Part shown: piece by piece, positions 1 through 8,312 of the stretch | Layout of the letters: each line of letters opens with the position of its first letter | Numbering within the stretch: position 1 is the first letter of the stretch | Assembly (NCBI GenBank): GCA_003282975.1 | Contig: QBYD01000008.1 | Location: 1 to 49,469, forward strand | Length of the DNA: 49,469 bases | Direction: 5' to 3' | Origin: Pelagibacteraceae bacterium AG-325-C10 | GTDB lineage: Bacteria > Pseudomonadota > Alphaproteobacteria > Pelagibacterales > Pelagibacteraceae | The notes under the pieces: model-generated | Databases searched by the model: none | What the model was told of the DNA's origin: nothing | The model's input: only the letters and a program-made list of their open reading frames with translations | Made by a program: the position numbers and the translations under genes

Positions 1-845
1 ATTTTATTTTTAAGATATTCTCTCCTCGAGATATATAAGCCGCTTAAAATTATGATAAATAACCCAAGATATGTCCAGTTATCAGGAAGCTCACTAAAAA
101 AGTAATATCCTATAAGCACATTTGGTATTATCTCAGTATAGCCCAAAGGAGCTAATTTAGAAGCATCAGCATATTTAAGGGATAATATCAAAAATAAATG
201 CCCAATGCACGCAAAAACGCCTATACCAGCCATTAAAGACCATTGATTTAGTGATGGTTTTACCCAATAAAAGGGAATAATTGCTGAAACAAGTATGGCC
301 CCTACCATTCCAGTCATTAAAAGCGTTAGAAGTGGATTATCTGAAGTACTTAATTTTCGAGTTATTATCAAATAAAATCCATATAATATGCCAGTTCCTA
401 ATGCTGCTAAACTAGCAAAATTTAACTCAACAAAACCTGGTCTAATGACTACTAATGAGCCAACAAAGCCAACCACCACAGCTGTCCATCTTCTAAAACC
501 AACTTTCTCTCCAAGCAAAACTGGTGAAAATGCAGTTACAATTAAAGGTGCCACAAAAGCCAAAGTTAATGCTTTTGCCAAAGAAATTATAGATATTGCA
601 TAAAAAAAACAAATATTCGCTGAAAGTAGTATTAGACCTCTTAATATTTGTAATTTAGGTTTGTCGGACCATACCAATTGTTTTTTAAAAAAAAACATCA
701 TTATTGGAAGTGTAAAAACAACCGTAAAAAAATATCTTGCCCAAGTTATTTGTAGTATTGGAAGATCACCACTTAAAAATTTAGCAAAACCATCCATAAC
801 AGGTAAAAACATCCATCCAAGTAAACTAAAAATAATGGCTTTCAT
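1..845 (-). CDS. EamA/DMT-family drug/metabolite transporter, partial (3' end outside window)
   Basis: Inner-membrane permease of the drug/metabolite transporter superfamily; substrate unknown. Reading back from the ATG at 845 gives 281 residues without a stop, running off the left edge. The protein is almost entirely hydrophobic, with about ten predicted helices in two EamA halves (roughly residues 1-135 and 145-281). EamA-like features include an early PVMDGFAK segment and YADASKLAPLGYTEI near the start of the last helices. Family members are usually about 290-300 residues, so only a few residues should be missing. It lies 17 bases downstream of the AEC permease on the same strand and is probably the last gene of the rplM operon. 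Family assignment is firm; the substrate cannot be inferred. Confidence 0.85.
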   Translation of the reverse strand, partial: MKAIIFSLLGWMFLPVMDGFAKFLSGDLPILQITWARYFFTVVFTLPIMMFFFKKQLVWSDKPKLQILRGLILLSANICFFYAISIISLAKALTLAFVAPLIVTAFSPVLLGEKVGFRRWTAVVVGFVGSLVVIRPGFVELNFASLAALGTGILYGFYLIITRKLSTSDNPLLTLLMTGMVGAILVSAIIPFYWVKPSLNQWSLMAGIGVFACIGHLFLILSLKYADASKLAPLGYTEIIPNVLIGYYFFSELPDNWTYLGLFIIILSGLYISRREYLKNK

Positions 846-862
846 AAGCCAATAGATACAGT

Positions 863-1765
863 TTAATTGAAGTACTTTAAAGCAAAGAATACCACGATAG
901 GTATTGTGATAAATGACATTAGTGTTGAAACTACAATTGTGCTAGCAACACTATCAATAATTTTTTTTGGTGAGTAAACAGATGCAACAAGATAATTTAA
1001 TACAGCTGAAGGCATTGAGCACTGAATTAGCAAAACACCAGCAGCAAATCCTGTTAAATTAAAATATTTTATCAATAAGAAACCTACTATAGGGCCAAGA
1101 ATCACTCTACCAATTGACGAGATTAAAGCTTTTTTAAAAGAAAAAACTTTAAATCGAGTAAGTGCAATTCCTAGAGACATTAAAATTAGAAATATAGTTG
1201 CATACATTAATAAAAAAGTTGTGTTTTCAATAAAGACTGGAGTCTTAATTTCAAAATAAAGTAAAAGAACAGAAATTATAATTGTATAAAATGGGGGACT
1301 TTTTAGAATTACATCAAAGTTAAATTTCCTAGCTGCAAGAAATATACCTAATGTGAAATGACTTAATATTATCAAGGCCGAGATTGCAGCCGCAACACCT
1401 AAACCTTGAGATCCATAAGCAAATAAACATATGGGTAAACCCATATTGCCTGTATTAGGCATAATTAATGGAGGTATTTCACGAATGATATCTTTGGTAT
1501 TAAGTAAAAATAAAAAAATTACACCAATTAAAGAAAAAATTATGATTGCAATTAAGTAATACCAAAAATAATTTTTGAAAATTTCAAATGAGGTTCCTGT
1601 TGCTGTTAGTGCATAAATAATCATTGCAGGAGTACCTACATTAGCAGCAAAATTTGTTATGAATGTTGTATCTATCTTTGGATTTTTTTTTCCAAGATAA
1701 TAACCAATTCCAACAACAAAAAAAACGGGAAATAAAACTTCAAAAAGTTTAATATATAAATCCAT
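863..1765 (-). CDS. AEC-family transporter (auxin efflux carrier-like permease)
   Basis: Predicted inner-membrane permease of 300 residues with about ten hydrophobic helices in two five-helix halves. It has the opening seen in bacterial AEC proteins (FFVVGIGYYLGKK at about residues 16-28) and the glycine/asparagine-rich helix break MPNTGNMGLPI at about 102-112. A second break, CSMPSAVLNYLVA, lies near residues 250-262. AEC proteins are secondary carriers, some for malonate or malate; the substrate here cannot be told from sequence. Full length for the family. It starts 2 bases after the hom stop and is followed by the DMT permease, so both permeases probably share the amino-acid/ribosomal operon, perhaps as amino-acid or organic-acid exporters (inference). 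Confidence 0.85.
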   Translation of the reverse strand: MDLYIKLFEVLFPVFFVVGIGYYLGKKNPKIDTTFITNFAANVGTPAMIIYALTATGTSFEIFKNYFWYYLIAIIIFSLIGVIFLFLLNTKDIIREIPPLIMPNTGNMGLPICLFAYGSQGLGVAAAISALIILSHFTLGIFLAARKFNFDVILKSPPFYTIIISVLLLYFEIKTPVFIENTTFLLMYATIFLILMSLGIALTRFKVFSFKKALISSIGRVILGPIVGFLLIKYFNLTGFAAGVLLIQCSMPSAVLNYLVASVYSPKKIIDSVASTIVVSTLMSFITIPIVVFFALKYFN

Positions 1766-1767
1766 TA

Positions 1768-3060
1768 TTAATCTAGTAATCTAATCAATATTGGATTTTT
1801 AAGTATATTCTTATTATTTTTGAAAATAGATAAGCAATTACGACAATTTAGCTCTGACGTTTTATGCGAAATTATGACTATAGTAGCTTTATTATTTTTT
1901 TTATCTGGATTTTGAATAATTCTTTTTATTGAAATTTTATACTTAGCTAAGCGATTAGTAATTTGAGATAATACGCCTGGTTTATCTTTAACTTCAAATC
2001 TTAAATATAAAGAATTAATATAATTATTTGAATTATATTGTTTTAGAGTTTTCAGCTTTGAAGCACTGACACCAAATGGTCTTTTAATATTACCTCGTAA
2101 TATAGATAATAAATCAGACAATAGAGCAGAAGATGTAGGGCCGGGTCCAGCACCCTCCCCTTGTAAAATACTTTCACCAACAGGTTTTCCTTCAATTATA
2201 ACCGCATTCATTACACCATTAACATTACCTATATAGGATTTTTTACTTACAAGACATGGATGAACTGTTTCAAAAAGTTGATTATCTTTGAACTCAGAAA
2301 TGCCCAGTAATTTAATTCTTAAATCTAATTGGTTGGCTATTTTAATGTCTTTTAATTCAATTTTTTCTATTCCTTCCATTAGACATTTGTCTGATGAAAT
2401 TTTGCTATGAAATGCTAAAGCTGATAGAATTCTAACTTTTGCAAAAGCATCAAATCCATTTAAATCTAATTTAGGATTGCCAGGTTCTGCATAACCAAGT
2501 TTTTGGGCTTTTTTAAGAACATCTGAAAAATTGAGATTTGAATTTTCCATTTCTGTAAGAATATAATTAGAGGTACCATTTAAAATTCCATAAACTTTTG
2601 AAATTTTATTTGTTGCCAAACCTTCTTTGATAGATCTCAATACAGGAATTCCACCTGCTACAGATGCTTCAAATTCAAGGTTAACATTATTTTTTTCAGC
2701 AAGTTTTGCTAAATTATTTCCATGTTTAGATATTAAACCTTTATTGGGTGTAATTACATGTGTTTTATTTTTCAAAGCTGTTTCAACAATTTTCTTTGAA
2801 ACACCATCGGATTGTCCAATTGCTTCAAATAAAATATCAACTTTTTTCTTGTTAAAAATTTCTAAAGGATTTTTAAAAAAAATTTTTTTATCAAATTTAA
2901 ATTGTCTTTTTTTGTTAATATTTTTTGCAGAAACAGCTACGATATTTATTTTTTTTCCAGTTTTAATCTCAATATCTTTTTTTTTTAAATTTAATTCATT
3001 TAAAAGATAAATTCCAACCTGACCCAAACCTACTACAGCAATATTAATTATATTTTTCAT
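1768..3060 (-). CDS. hom: homoserine dehydrogenase
   Basis: Reduces aspartate semialdehyde to homoserine with NAD(P)H, the branch point to threonine and methionine. The 430-residue protein has a Rossmann motif (G11, G13, G16 in VVGLGQVG), the nucleotide-contact segment HVITPNK ending at K107, and a catalytic domain with DLNGFDAFAKVRIL, where K208 is the likely catalytic lysine. A C-terminal ACT domain (about 348-425, DKPGVLSQIT) suggests allosteric feedback, usually by threonine. It is monofunctional, with no aspartokinase fused. The ATG overlaps the stop of the small lipoprotein gene by 4 bases. Its product feeds homocysteine synthesis by the metY product encoded nearby in the opposite direction. 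Confidence 0.96.
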   Translation of the reverse strand: MKNIINIAVVGLGQVGIYLLNELNLKKKDIEIKTGKKINIVAVSAKNINKKRQFKFDKKIFFKNPLEIFNKKKVDILFEAIGQSDGVSKKIVETALKNKTHVITPNKGLISKHGNNLAKLAEKNNVNLEFEASVAGGIPVLRSIKEGLATNKISKVYGILNGTSNYILTEMENSNLNFSDVLKKAQKLGYAEPGNPKLDLNGFDAFAKVRILSALAFHSKISSDKCLMEGIEKIELKDIKIANQLDLRIKLLGISEFKDNQLFETVHPCLVSKKSYIGNVNGVMNAVIIEGKPVGESILQGEGAGPGPTSSALLSDLLSILRGNIKRPFGVSASKLKTLKQYNSNNYINSLYLRFEVKDKPGVLSQITNRLAKYKISIKRIIQNPDKKNNKATIVIISHKTSELNCRNCLSIFKNNKNILKNPILIRLLD

Positions 3061-3284
3061 TGGCTTATATCAGGATATTTACTTTTTTTTGTATGGTCAT
3101 CTATATAAATCTTATATTCCTCAAGTGTCATAGTTGTTATATCATCGGACTTTTTTAATATCTTAGATAATTCTTTTTCATTTTCTTTTCTTTTTTCAAT
3201 ATCTTCTGTCCAATATTTAGAATCTTTATTAAGTGAACAATTACTTAAAATAAATAATAAAGATAAAATAAAAGTAAATTTCAT
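3057..3284 (-). CDS. small predicted lipoprotein, function unknown
   Basis: A 75-residue protein I do not recognise. It begins with a short basic/hydrophobic signal (MKFTFILSLLFI) and a lipobox LSNC with C16 as the likely lipidated residue. A highly charged, probably helical tail follows, rich in Lys, Glu and Asp. Lipidation and export are therefore predicted. It is tightly embedded: its ATG shares a base with the argC stop and its stop overlaps the hom ATG by 4 bases, so it is co-translated with amino-acid biosynthesis genes. No catalytic motif or cysteine beyond the lipobox is visible. Signal type and coupling support a real gene; a function cannot be offered. Confidence 0.7.
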   Translation of the reverse strand: MKFTFILSLLFILSNCSLNKDSKYWTEDIEKRKENEKELSKILKKSDDITTMTLEEYKIYIDDHTKKSKYPDISQ

Positions 3285-4303
3285 TATAATGCAGTTTTTA
3301 ACGGAAAATTAAATTTCATATTCAAATTTTGTACAGCTTGACCTGCGCCACCCTTAATCAGGTTATCAATAGCAGAAAGTATTACAATTTTATTTTTATA
3401 TTTTGATTTACAAACTGATATATGACAATTGTTTGTATTAATCACATCGTTAGTGCTGATTAAAGTATTTTGTTTTAAAATCTTAACAAAGTTATCTTTT
3501 TGATAAAATGTTGAGAGTTTTTTAATAACATTTGACTGTGTAATTCCATTTTCTAAATCTATATAAATGGTACTTAAGATTCCTCTAAACATAGGTGTTA
3601 GATGTGGTGTAAAACTAAAATTAATTTCTTTTTTAGTATATTTTTTTAACATTTGATTTATTTCAGAATTATGACGATGAAACCCAACACCATAAGCACT
3701 TAAAGATTCATAAAGATTTTTATCTTTATATTTTTTATGAACACCTCTACCAGCACCTGAATAACCTGATTTAGAATCCATAATTATATTTTTTCCTTTC
3801 ACTAAATTGCTTTCAAAAAGAGGTATTAAGGGTAACAATATTGATGTTGGATAACATCCTGGGCATGAAATAATTTGATAATTGTTTAATTCTTTGCCGT
3901 TAATTTCTGGAAGAGAATATATACTTTTTTTTATCAAATTTTTTGCTCTATGTTTTTGCTTATACCACTTAAGATATTCAGATGCTTTTTCTAATCTAAA
4001 ATCAGCAGCCAAATCAATTAAAGTGACATTTTTCGTTAAATATTTTGAAATATCTTGAGCTTCTCCATTTGGAAGAGCTGTAAAAATTACATCTATATCT
4101 TTTAAAAGGTTTTTATTAAATTTAACAATTTTAGGTAATCTTTTATTTGATAATGATTTTTCATAATAAGTAATTTTTTTACCGACAGAGGTATTTCCAC
4201 ATAAATATTTAATATTGATATATTTATGTTTAACTAATAATTTTATTAATTGAATACCAATATATCCAGTTGATCCAGCAACTAATGCATTAAGCTTAGG
4301 CAT
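3284..4303 (-). CDS. argC: N-acetyl-gamma-glutamyl-phosphate reductase
   Basis: Third step of arginine synthesis: NADPH-dependent reduction of N-acetylglutamyl phosphate to the semialdehyde. The protein is 339 residues, the usual long-form length. It starts with the dinucleotide motif VAGSTGYIGIQL (about residues 8-19), has the active-site segment SCPGCYPTS with C150 as the nucleophile, the GYSGAGR loop, and FHRHNSEI, which carries the conserved histidine. It lies 33 bases downstream of rpsI, an association seen in many alphaproteobacteria. It overlaps the following lipoprotein gene by one base. Confidence 0.96.
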   Translation of the reverse strand: MPKLNALVAGSTGYIGIQLIKLLVKHKYINIKYLCGNTSVGKKITYYEKSLSNKRLPKIVKFNKNLLKDIDVIFTALPNGEAQDISKYLTKNVTLIDLAADFRLEKASEYLKWYKQKHRAKNLIKKSIYSLPEINGKELNNYQIISCPGCYPTSILLPLIPLFESNLVKGKNIIMDSKSGYSGAGRGVHKKYKDKNLYESLSAYGVGFHRHNSEINQMLKKYTKKEINFSFTPHLTPMFRGILSTIYIDLENGITQSNVIKKLSTFYQKDNFVKILKQNTLISTNDVINTNNCHISVCKSKYKNKIVILSAIDNLIKGGAGQAVQNLNMKFNFPLKTAL

Positions 4304-4336
4304 AAATTATTATAACAGTTAAAAATTAAAAAAAAA

Positions 4337-4774
4337 TTATCTTTTAGAGAATTGGAAACTTCTTCTAGCTTTTCTTCTGCCTGGTTTCTTTCTCTCAACA
4401 GCTCTAGAATCTCTTGTGGTTAACTTTTCAGTCTTTAATGTAGTTTTTAAACTTTCATCAAACATTACTAGAGCCTTTGAAATTCCATGAACCATGGCTC
4501 CTGCCTGTCCAGTCGGACCACCGCCACTAACACTGCATCTTACATCGTATCCTGTAGATTGGTTTATAATATCAAACGGTCTAGTTATTTGAAGATGATG
4601 AAATTCACTTGAAAAATATTCATTAAAAAGTTTACCATTAACATATATTTTTCCAGTACCTTTTTTTAACCAAACTTTAGCTATTGAAGTTTTTCTTCTT
4701 CCAGTAGCGTATTTGCTATCTTTAAAGTCTAGTTTTAATTTAGGTGATTTTAATGTTGTTTGAGTGTTTTCCAT
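4337..4774 (-). CDS. rpsI: 30S ribosomal protein S9
   Basis: Small-subunit protein whose basic C-terminal tail reaches the P-site tRNA. The 145 residues include the signature ATGRRKTSIAKVWL (about 23-36), GGGPTGQAGA (about 84-93) and the end KKPGRRKARRSFQFSKR. A roughly 20-residue N-terminal extension precedes the core, common in alphaproteobacterial S9. It follows rplM with a 2-base gap, the near-universal rplM-rpsI pair. Confidence 0.98.
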   Translation of the reverse strand: MENTQTTLKSPKLKLDFKDSKYATGRRKTSIAKVWLKKGTGKIYVNGKLFNEYFSSEFHHLQITRPFDIINQSTGYDVRCSVSGGGPTGQAGAMVHGISKALVMFDESLKTTLKTEKLTTRDSRAVERKKPGRRKARRSFQFSKR

Positions 4775-4776
4775 AA

Positions 4777-5235
4777 TTAATTTCTTACTAAATTTTTGCT
4801 ATTTAATTTTTCTAGTTCAATAATTTTAGGGTTTTGAGCCGAATGAGGGTGATCGTTACCAGAATAAATTTTAAGTTTAGTTAATTGTTTTCTTCCTAAT
4901 ACTCCACCTGGCAACATTCTTTTTACAGCAAGTTTTAAAGTTTCACCTGGTTTTTTTTCGTGTAATTTTTCAGGTGTTGCAACTTTAATTCCACCTGGAT
5001 GACCTGTGTGTCTGTAATATTTTTTGTCTTGAAATTTTTTACCAGTAAACTTTGCTTGCTCAATATTTTTTACTACAACAAAATCTCCATGATCCATATG
5101 AGGTGTATAAGTAGTTTTATTTTTTCCTCTTATGATCTTAGAAACAACTGTCGCTAGTCTTCCAACAACAGCATTAGTTGCATCTATTTCATACCATGAT
5201 GAGTTTACTTGGTCTTTTTTTACAAATTTTGTCAT
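4777..5235 (-). CDS. rplM: 50S ribosomal protein L13
   Basis: Early-assembly large-subunit protein, 152 residues. Signatures are SSWYEIDATNAVVGRLAT near the start, HMDHGDFVVV, KYYRHTGHPGG and RMLPGGVLGRKQL. It is the first gene of a minus-strand run extending to the left edge. Upstream on the minus strand there is a fair promoter match: TTGACT at 5273-5268 and TATTAA at 5251-5246 with a 16-base spacer, which would start transcription only a few bases before the ATG, so the leader would be very short (inference). The region further upstream is shared with the divergent metY leader. Confidence 0.98.
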   Translation of the reverse strand: MTKFVKKDQVNSSWYEIDATNAVVGRLATVVSKIIRGKNKTTYTPHMDHGDFVVVKNIEQAKFTGKKFQDKKYYRHTGHPGGIKVATPEKLHEKKPGETLKLAVKRMLPGGVLGRKQLTKLKIYSGNDHPHSAQNPKIIELEKLNSKNLVRN

Positions 5236-5315
5236 TGTGCCAGGATTAATACTATTATTAATTACAAAGTCAATTTGATATTTGCCTTGTAAAATAAGTC
5301 TAATCTGATAAAAAG

Positions 5316-5361
5316 TTATAGCCGATTTGATCCTATTGCGGGCATAAAACTGCTAAAAAGG
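5316..5361 (+). promoter_or_regulatory. SAM-II-like riboswitch aptamer, upstream member of a tandem pair
   Basis: Loop segment GATTTGATCCTATTGC (5324-5339) and tail GCTAAAAAGG (5352-5361) closely resemble the conserved SAM-II core as I remember it (GAUUUAACCGUAUUGC and GCUAAAAAGG). A P1 stem can form from 5321-5323 with 5341-5343, extended by 5316-5319 with 5344-5347 around a bulged A5320. A pseudoknot can form from GCG 5338-5340 with TGC 5351-5353. The layout (stem, loop, tail pairing back to the loop, A-rich tail) is that of SAM-II. It lies 20 bases before the second aptamer, in the leader of metY. Sequence resemblance is strong, but the stems are short. Confidence 0.68.
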
Positions 5362-5380
5362 AATTTTCAAAATATAATCG

Positions 5381-5437
5381 GTAGGTATTTGAACTGTATT
5401 GTGCGCCTTACATAAAGTTAAAGCACTAAAAAAGGAG
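5381..5437 (+). promoter_or_regulatory. SAM-V riboswitch overlapping the metY ribosome-binding site
   Basis: H-type pseudoknot aptamer for S-adenosylmethionine. P1 is GTAGG 5381-5385 with CCTTAC 5406-5411 less its first base, including one G-U pair. The loop holds ATTTGAACTGTATTG, and its GTGC at 5401-5404 pairs perfectly with GCAC at 5423-5426. The tail CTAAAAAAGGAG runs straight into the Shine-Dalgarno AAGGAG at 5432-5437, five bases before the metY ATG. SAM binding should therefore bury the ribosome site and stop translation. The fold, the conserved CTAAAAAAGG tail and the gene downstream match the SAM-V class described from Pelagibacter metY. Confidence 0.87.
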
Positions 5438-5442
5438 TTAAA

Positions 5443-6771
5443 ATGAGTACAAAACGTAACAACCCAGAGACAATTGCTATTCACGGTGGTGATTACAGAA
5501 GCGATCCAACAACTAACGCTGTAGCAGTACCAATATATAGAACAACATCCTATGAGTTTGCTAGCACAGAACATGCGGCTAATCTTTTTGCGTTAAAGGA
5601 GTTTGGAAATATTTATACAAGAATAATGAATCCAACTAATGATGCATTAGAAAAAAGAGTTGCAGCATTAGAAGGTGGTTTAGCATGTCTAACTGTATCT
5701 TCAGGTCAAACTGCTTCTACATTTGCAATTTTAAATGTAGCTCAAGCAGGAGATAATATTATTAGCTCAACTGATCTATACGGTGGAACAGTATCTTTGT
5801 TCACTCATACATTAAGCAAATTAGGGATTGAAATAAGATATGCAGACCCAAGTAACCCTAAAAATTTTGAAAAATTGGTTGATGATAAAACTAGAGCTTT
5901 TTATGGTGAAACATTACCAAATCCTTATTTAAGAGTTTTTCCGATTAAAGAGGTTTCTGATATAGGTAGAAAGTATAATATTCCATTAATTATGGATAAC
6001 ACAGCTTCACCTGTTATTTGTAAACCAATTGAACATGGTGCTGCTATAGTAATTCATTCTTTAACAAAATATATAGGTGGACATGGAACTGCTGTAGCGG
6101 GGAGTATTGTTGATAGTGGAAATTTTGATTGGACAGCTGATCCAAAAAGACAACCATTATTTAACGAACCTGACGCTAGTTATGGTGGAGCTATTTGGGG
6201 AAAAGTTGTTCCAGAATTAACTGGGGCAAACATACCTTTTGCTGTTAGAGCAAGAGTATGTTTATTAAGGGATTTAGGTTCAGCTCTTGCTCCAGATAAT
6301 GCTTTTACCATTATTCAAGGTCTCGAAACTGTTGCCCTTAGAATGAAACAACATTGTGAAAATGCTCAAAAAGTAGTTAATTTCCTAAAAACACATGATG
6401 AAGTAACAAAAGTTATTTATTCAACAGAACATGAAAAAACAATAGCCGATAGAGCTTCTAAATATCTAAAAGGTGGAAATGGTCCAATGGTAGGTATCGA
6501 ATTAAAAGGTGGTATTGATGCTGGTAAAAAGTTTATAGAGTCTTTAAAAATGTTTTACCATGTTGCAAATATTGGTGATGCTAGAAGTTTAGCTATTCAC
6601 CCTGCTAGTACTACTCATAGTCAATTAAATGAAAAAGAATTAGCAGCGTCAGGTGTTACTCAAAGTTATGTCAGACTTTGTATAGGTATTGAACACATTG
6701 ATGATATTATTGATGATTTAGATCAAGCTTTGAATAAATCTTCAAAAACTAATTTAAAAGCTGTTAGTTAA
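5443..6771 (+). CDS. metY: O-acetylhomoserine sulfhydrylase / aminocarboxypropyltransferase
   Basis: PLP-dependent Cys/Met-metabolism enzyme that replaces the acyl group of O-acetylhomoserine with sulfide (giving homocysteine) or methanethiol (giving methionine). The 442 residues fit the family. Seen are the opening ETIAIHGG, the substrate/PLP segment YTRIMNPTND, SSGQTA (about 86-91) and HSLTKYIGGHG with K209 as the Schiff-base lysine. SAR11 bacteria are known to need reduced sulfur compounds, so direct thiol capture would suit this organism (inference). Expression should be switched off by SAM through the tandem aptamers just upstream. The 3' end overlaps the convergent ctaA by 18 bases. Confidence 0.93.
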   Translation: MSTKRNNPETIAIHGGDYRSDPTTNAVAVPIYRTTSYEFASTEHAANLFALKEFGNIYTRIMNPTNDALEKRVAALEGGLACLTVSSGQTASTFAILNVAQAGDNIISSTDLYGGTVSLFTHTLSKLGIEIRYADPSNPKNFEKLVDDKTRAFYGETLPNPYLRVFPIKEVSDIGRKYNIPLIMDNTASPVICKPIEHGAAIVIHSLTKYIGGHGTAVAGSIVDSGNFDWTADPKRQPLFNEPDASYGGAIWGKVVPELTGANIPFAVRARVCLLRDLGSALAPDNAFTIIQGLETVALRMKQHCENAQKVVNFLKTHDEVTKVIYSTEHEKTIADRASKYLKGGNGPMVGIELKGGIDAGKKFIESLKMFYHVANIGDARSLAIHPASTTHSQLNEKELAASGVTQSYVRLCIGIEHIDDIIDDLDQALNKSSKTNLKAVS

Positions 6772-7785
6772 TTTTTTATATTTAGAAATATAAAGAAAAT
6801 ATAGAGTTGTTAGTATAATAAAAATTGAATTTATCTGGTGTAAAGATGCATAGGTAATTTTTACTCCAGATAATAGCGTCATCACACCTAAAATAACTTG
6901 TAACAAAAGACTTACACCAATTAATAAAATTGGTTTTATAAATATTTTATTATTTTCTTTAATAACCAGAAACAATAAATAAGCATATACTATAACAATT
7001 AGATAAGCTAAGTTTCTATGAATAAATTGGACTATAGATGGGTTGTTAAAAAAAGAAATATTTAAAAATTCTAATATCTTACTATCGTCAGGAAAATATG
7101 AGGTTCCCATTAAAGGCCATGTATTATAAACAGTACCAGCATCCATACCTGATACAAATGCACCAATTATTAATTGTAAAAATAATAGTAAAAGAAAAAA
7201 CTTAATGAGATCTAATTTAAATGAAATTTCAGTTTTTTGAATATTTTTGATTTGAAGAATTTTCCAAAATATCACTGATAATATAATGAAAGCAGTAACT
7301 AAATGTAATGATAACCTGTAATGGCTAACATCAACTCGATCTATTAAACCACTTGAAACCATATACCATCCTATAAACCCTTGAAAACAAACTAGTATAA
7401 AAATTATTCCATATCTTCTAAGTATCCATAAACCATGTTTAATTGTAAAATAAATTAATGGGAGCAATACAGTTAATCCAATTAATCGTCCTAATTGTCT
7501 GTGAACCCATTCCCACCAAAAAATTACTTTAAATTCATTTAATGTCATATTAAAATTTTGTTCACTAAATTCTGGTATTTTTTTATAAAGTTCAAAATAA
7601 TTAATCCATTTATCATTAGATAGTGGTGGAACAAGACCCACAAATAGTTCCCATGATGTAATTGATAAACCTGAGTCTGTTAATCTGGTTAATCCACCAA
7701 CAAGAATTATCAAAATAACTAACCCTAATAATAAAAATAACCAAATCTTAAGTTGATAATTTAAATGACTATTCTGACTGTACAT
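6754..7785 (-). CDS. ctaA: heme A synthase (COX15/CtaA family)
   Basis: Inner-membrane enzyme that oxidises the C8 methyl of heme O to the formyl of heme A for aa3-type cytochrome oxidase. The 343 residues carry about eight membrane helices. Conserved histidines are visible in EWVHRQLGR (H95), VDVSHYRLSLH (H155, H161), FIHRNLAY and LHQIN. The starting GGLTRLTDSGLSI is typical of alphaproteobacterial type. It stands alone on the minus strand: its 3' end overlaps metY by 18 bases and its 5' end faces the chorismate mutase gene across 43 bases that must hold two divergent promoters. Confidence 0.94.
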   Translation of the reverse strand: MYSQNSHLNYQLKIWLFLLLGLVILIILVGGLTRLTDSGLSITSWELFVGLVPPLSNDKWINYFELYKKIPEFSEQNFNMTLNEFKVIFWWEWVHRQLGRLIGLTVLLPLIYFTIKHGLWILRRYGIIFILVCFQGFIGWYMVSSGLIDRVDVSHYRLSLHLVTAFIILSVIFWKILQIKNIQKTEISFKLDLIKFFLLLLFLQLIIGAFVSGMDAGTVYNTWPLMGTSYFPDDSKILEFLNISFFNNPSIVQFIHRNLAYLIVIVYAYLLFLVIKENNKIFIKPILLIGVSLLLQVILGVMTLLSGVKITYASLHQINSIFIILTTLYFLYISKYKKLTNSF

Positions 7786-7828
7786 ATATAAATAAATATA
7801 ATAATTATTAATTAATCCAATAAATTAA

Positions 7829-8119
7829 ATGTCGCCAAAAAATAAAAAGAAATTAGATTTAATAAGAATTAAACTTGATAAATTAGATAATAAACTGCTT
7901 GATCTGATAAAATATAGAACTTCTCTTGTAAAAGAAGTGTTAAAACTAAAAGAATTTAAAAAAGAAATTGTAGATAAAAAAAGAATAAATTTCATATTGA
8001 ATAAGATAAAAAAAAAATCAAAAAAGCTTAATATCGATACAAAAATAACAAATCGAATATGGAAAAATATGATTTGGTCTTATATTGATTACGAAAGAAG
8101 AAACTTTAAAAAAAAATAA
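7829..8119 (+). CDS. chorismate mutase, AroQ type
   Basis: A 96-residue, all-helical protein matching the monofunctional AroQ fold, which rearranges chorismate to prephenate for Phe and Tyr. Helix 1 contains LIRIKLDKLDNKLLDLIKYR (about 10-29) with the spacing of charged residues seen in AroQ. Then come LVKEVLKLK, a DKKR segment equivalent to the usual D-x-x-R, and a last helix ending IDYERR. It is extremely Lys-rich, as are its neighbours. It lies divergently from ctaA and its stop is adjacent to that of convergent rpmG. Fold assignment is good; catalysis is inferred from the family. Confidence 0.82.
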   Translation: MSPKNKKKLDLIRIKLDKLDNKLLDLIKYRTSLVKEVLKLKEFKKEIVDKKRINFILNKIKKKSKKLNIDTKITNRIWKNMIWSYIDYERRNFKKK

Positions 8120-8311
8120 TTATTTACTATGAGGTGGGAGTTTTTTTTCCACAAACATCTCATGTTTTCGAGTATCAGGGTTATATTTTTTTGCTGAAAG
8201 TTTTACTTTAGCTTTTTCACCACCAGCTGGTTTTTTTACATAATAAAAAAATGAACTATCAGGTTTTGCTTCTGGAACCAGTCTTACTTTTACATGTGTT
8301 TTTTTTGCCAT
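8120..8311 (-). CDS. rpmG: 50S ribosomal protein L33
   Basis: Small large-subunit protein. The 63 residues contain THVKVRLVPEA, the aromatic SSFFYYVKKP segment and KYNPDTRKHEMFVEKKLP, matching L33. It lacks zinc-ribbon cysteines, so it is the zinc-independent (C-minus) form. It is a few residues longer than the common 55, with the extra length in the mid-region GGEKAK. It is the last gene of the minus-strand run beginning at the bc1 chaperone, one base after the MerR-family gene. Confidence 0.93.
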   Translation of the reverse strand: MAKKTHVKVRLVPEAKPDSSFFYYVKKPAGGEKAKVKLSAKKYNPDTRKHEMFVEKKLPPHSK

Positions 8312-8312
8312 T

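Noticed and set aside
388-855. Plus-strand open frames at 388-603 and 661-855
   Set aside because: They lie antisense to a well-supported DMT permease that runs off the left edge; their products have no recognisable features.
5353-5574. Minus-strand open frame over the metY leader and start
   Set aside because: It crosses the riboswitch and the conserved metY N-terminus in the wrong frame; the translation is a low-complexity shadow.
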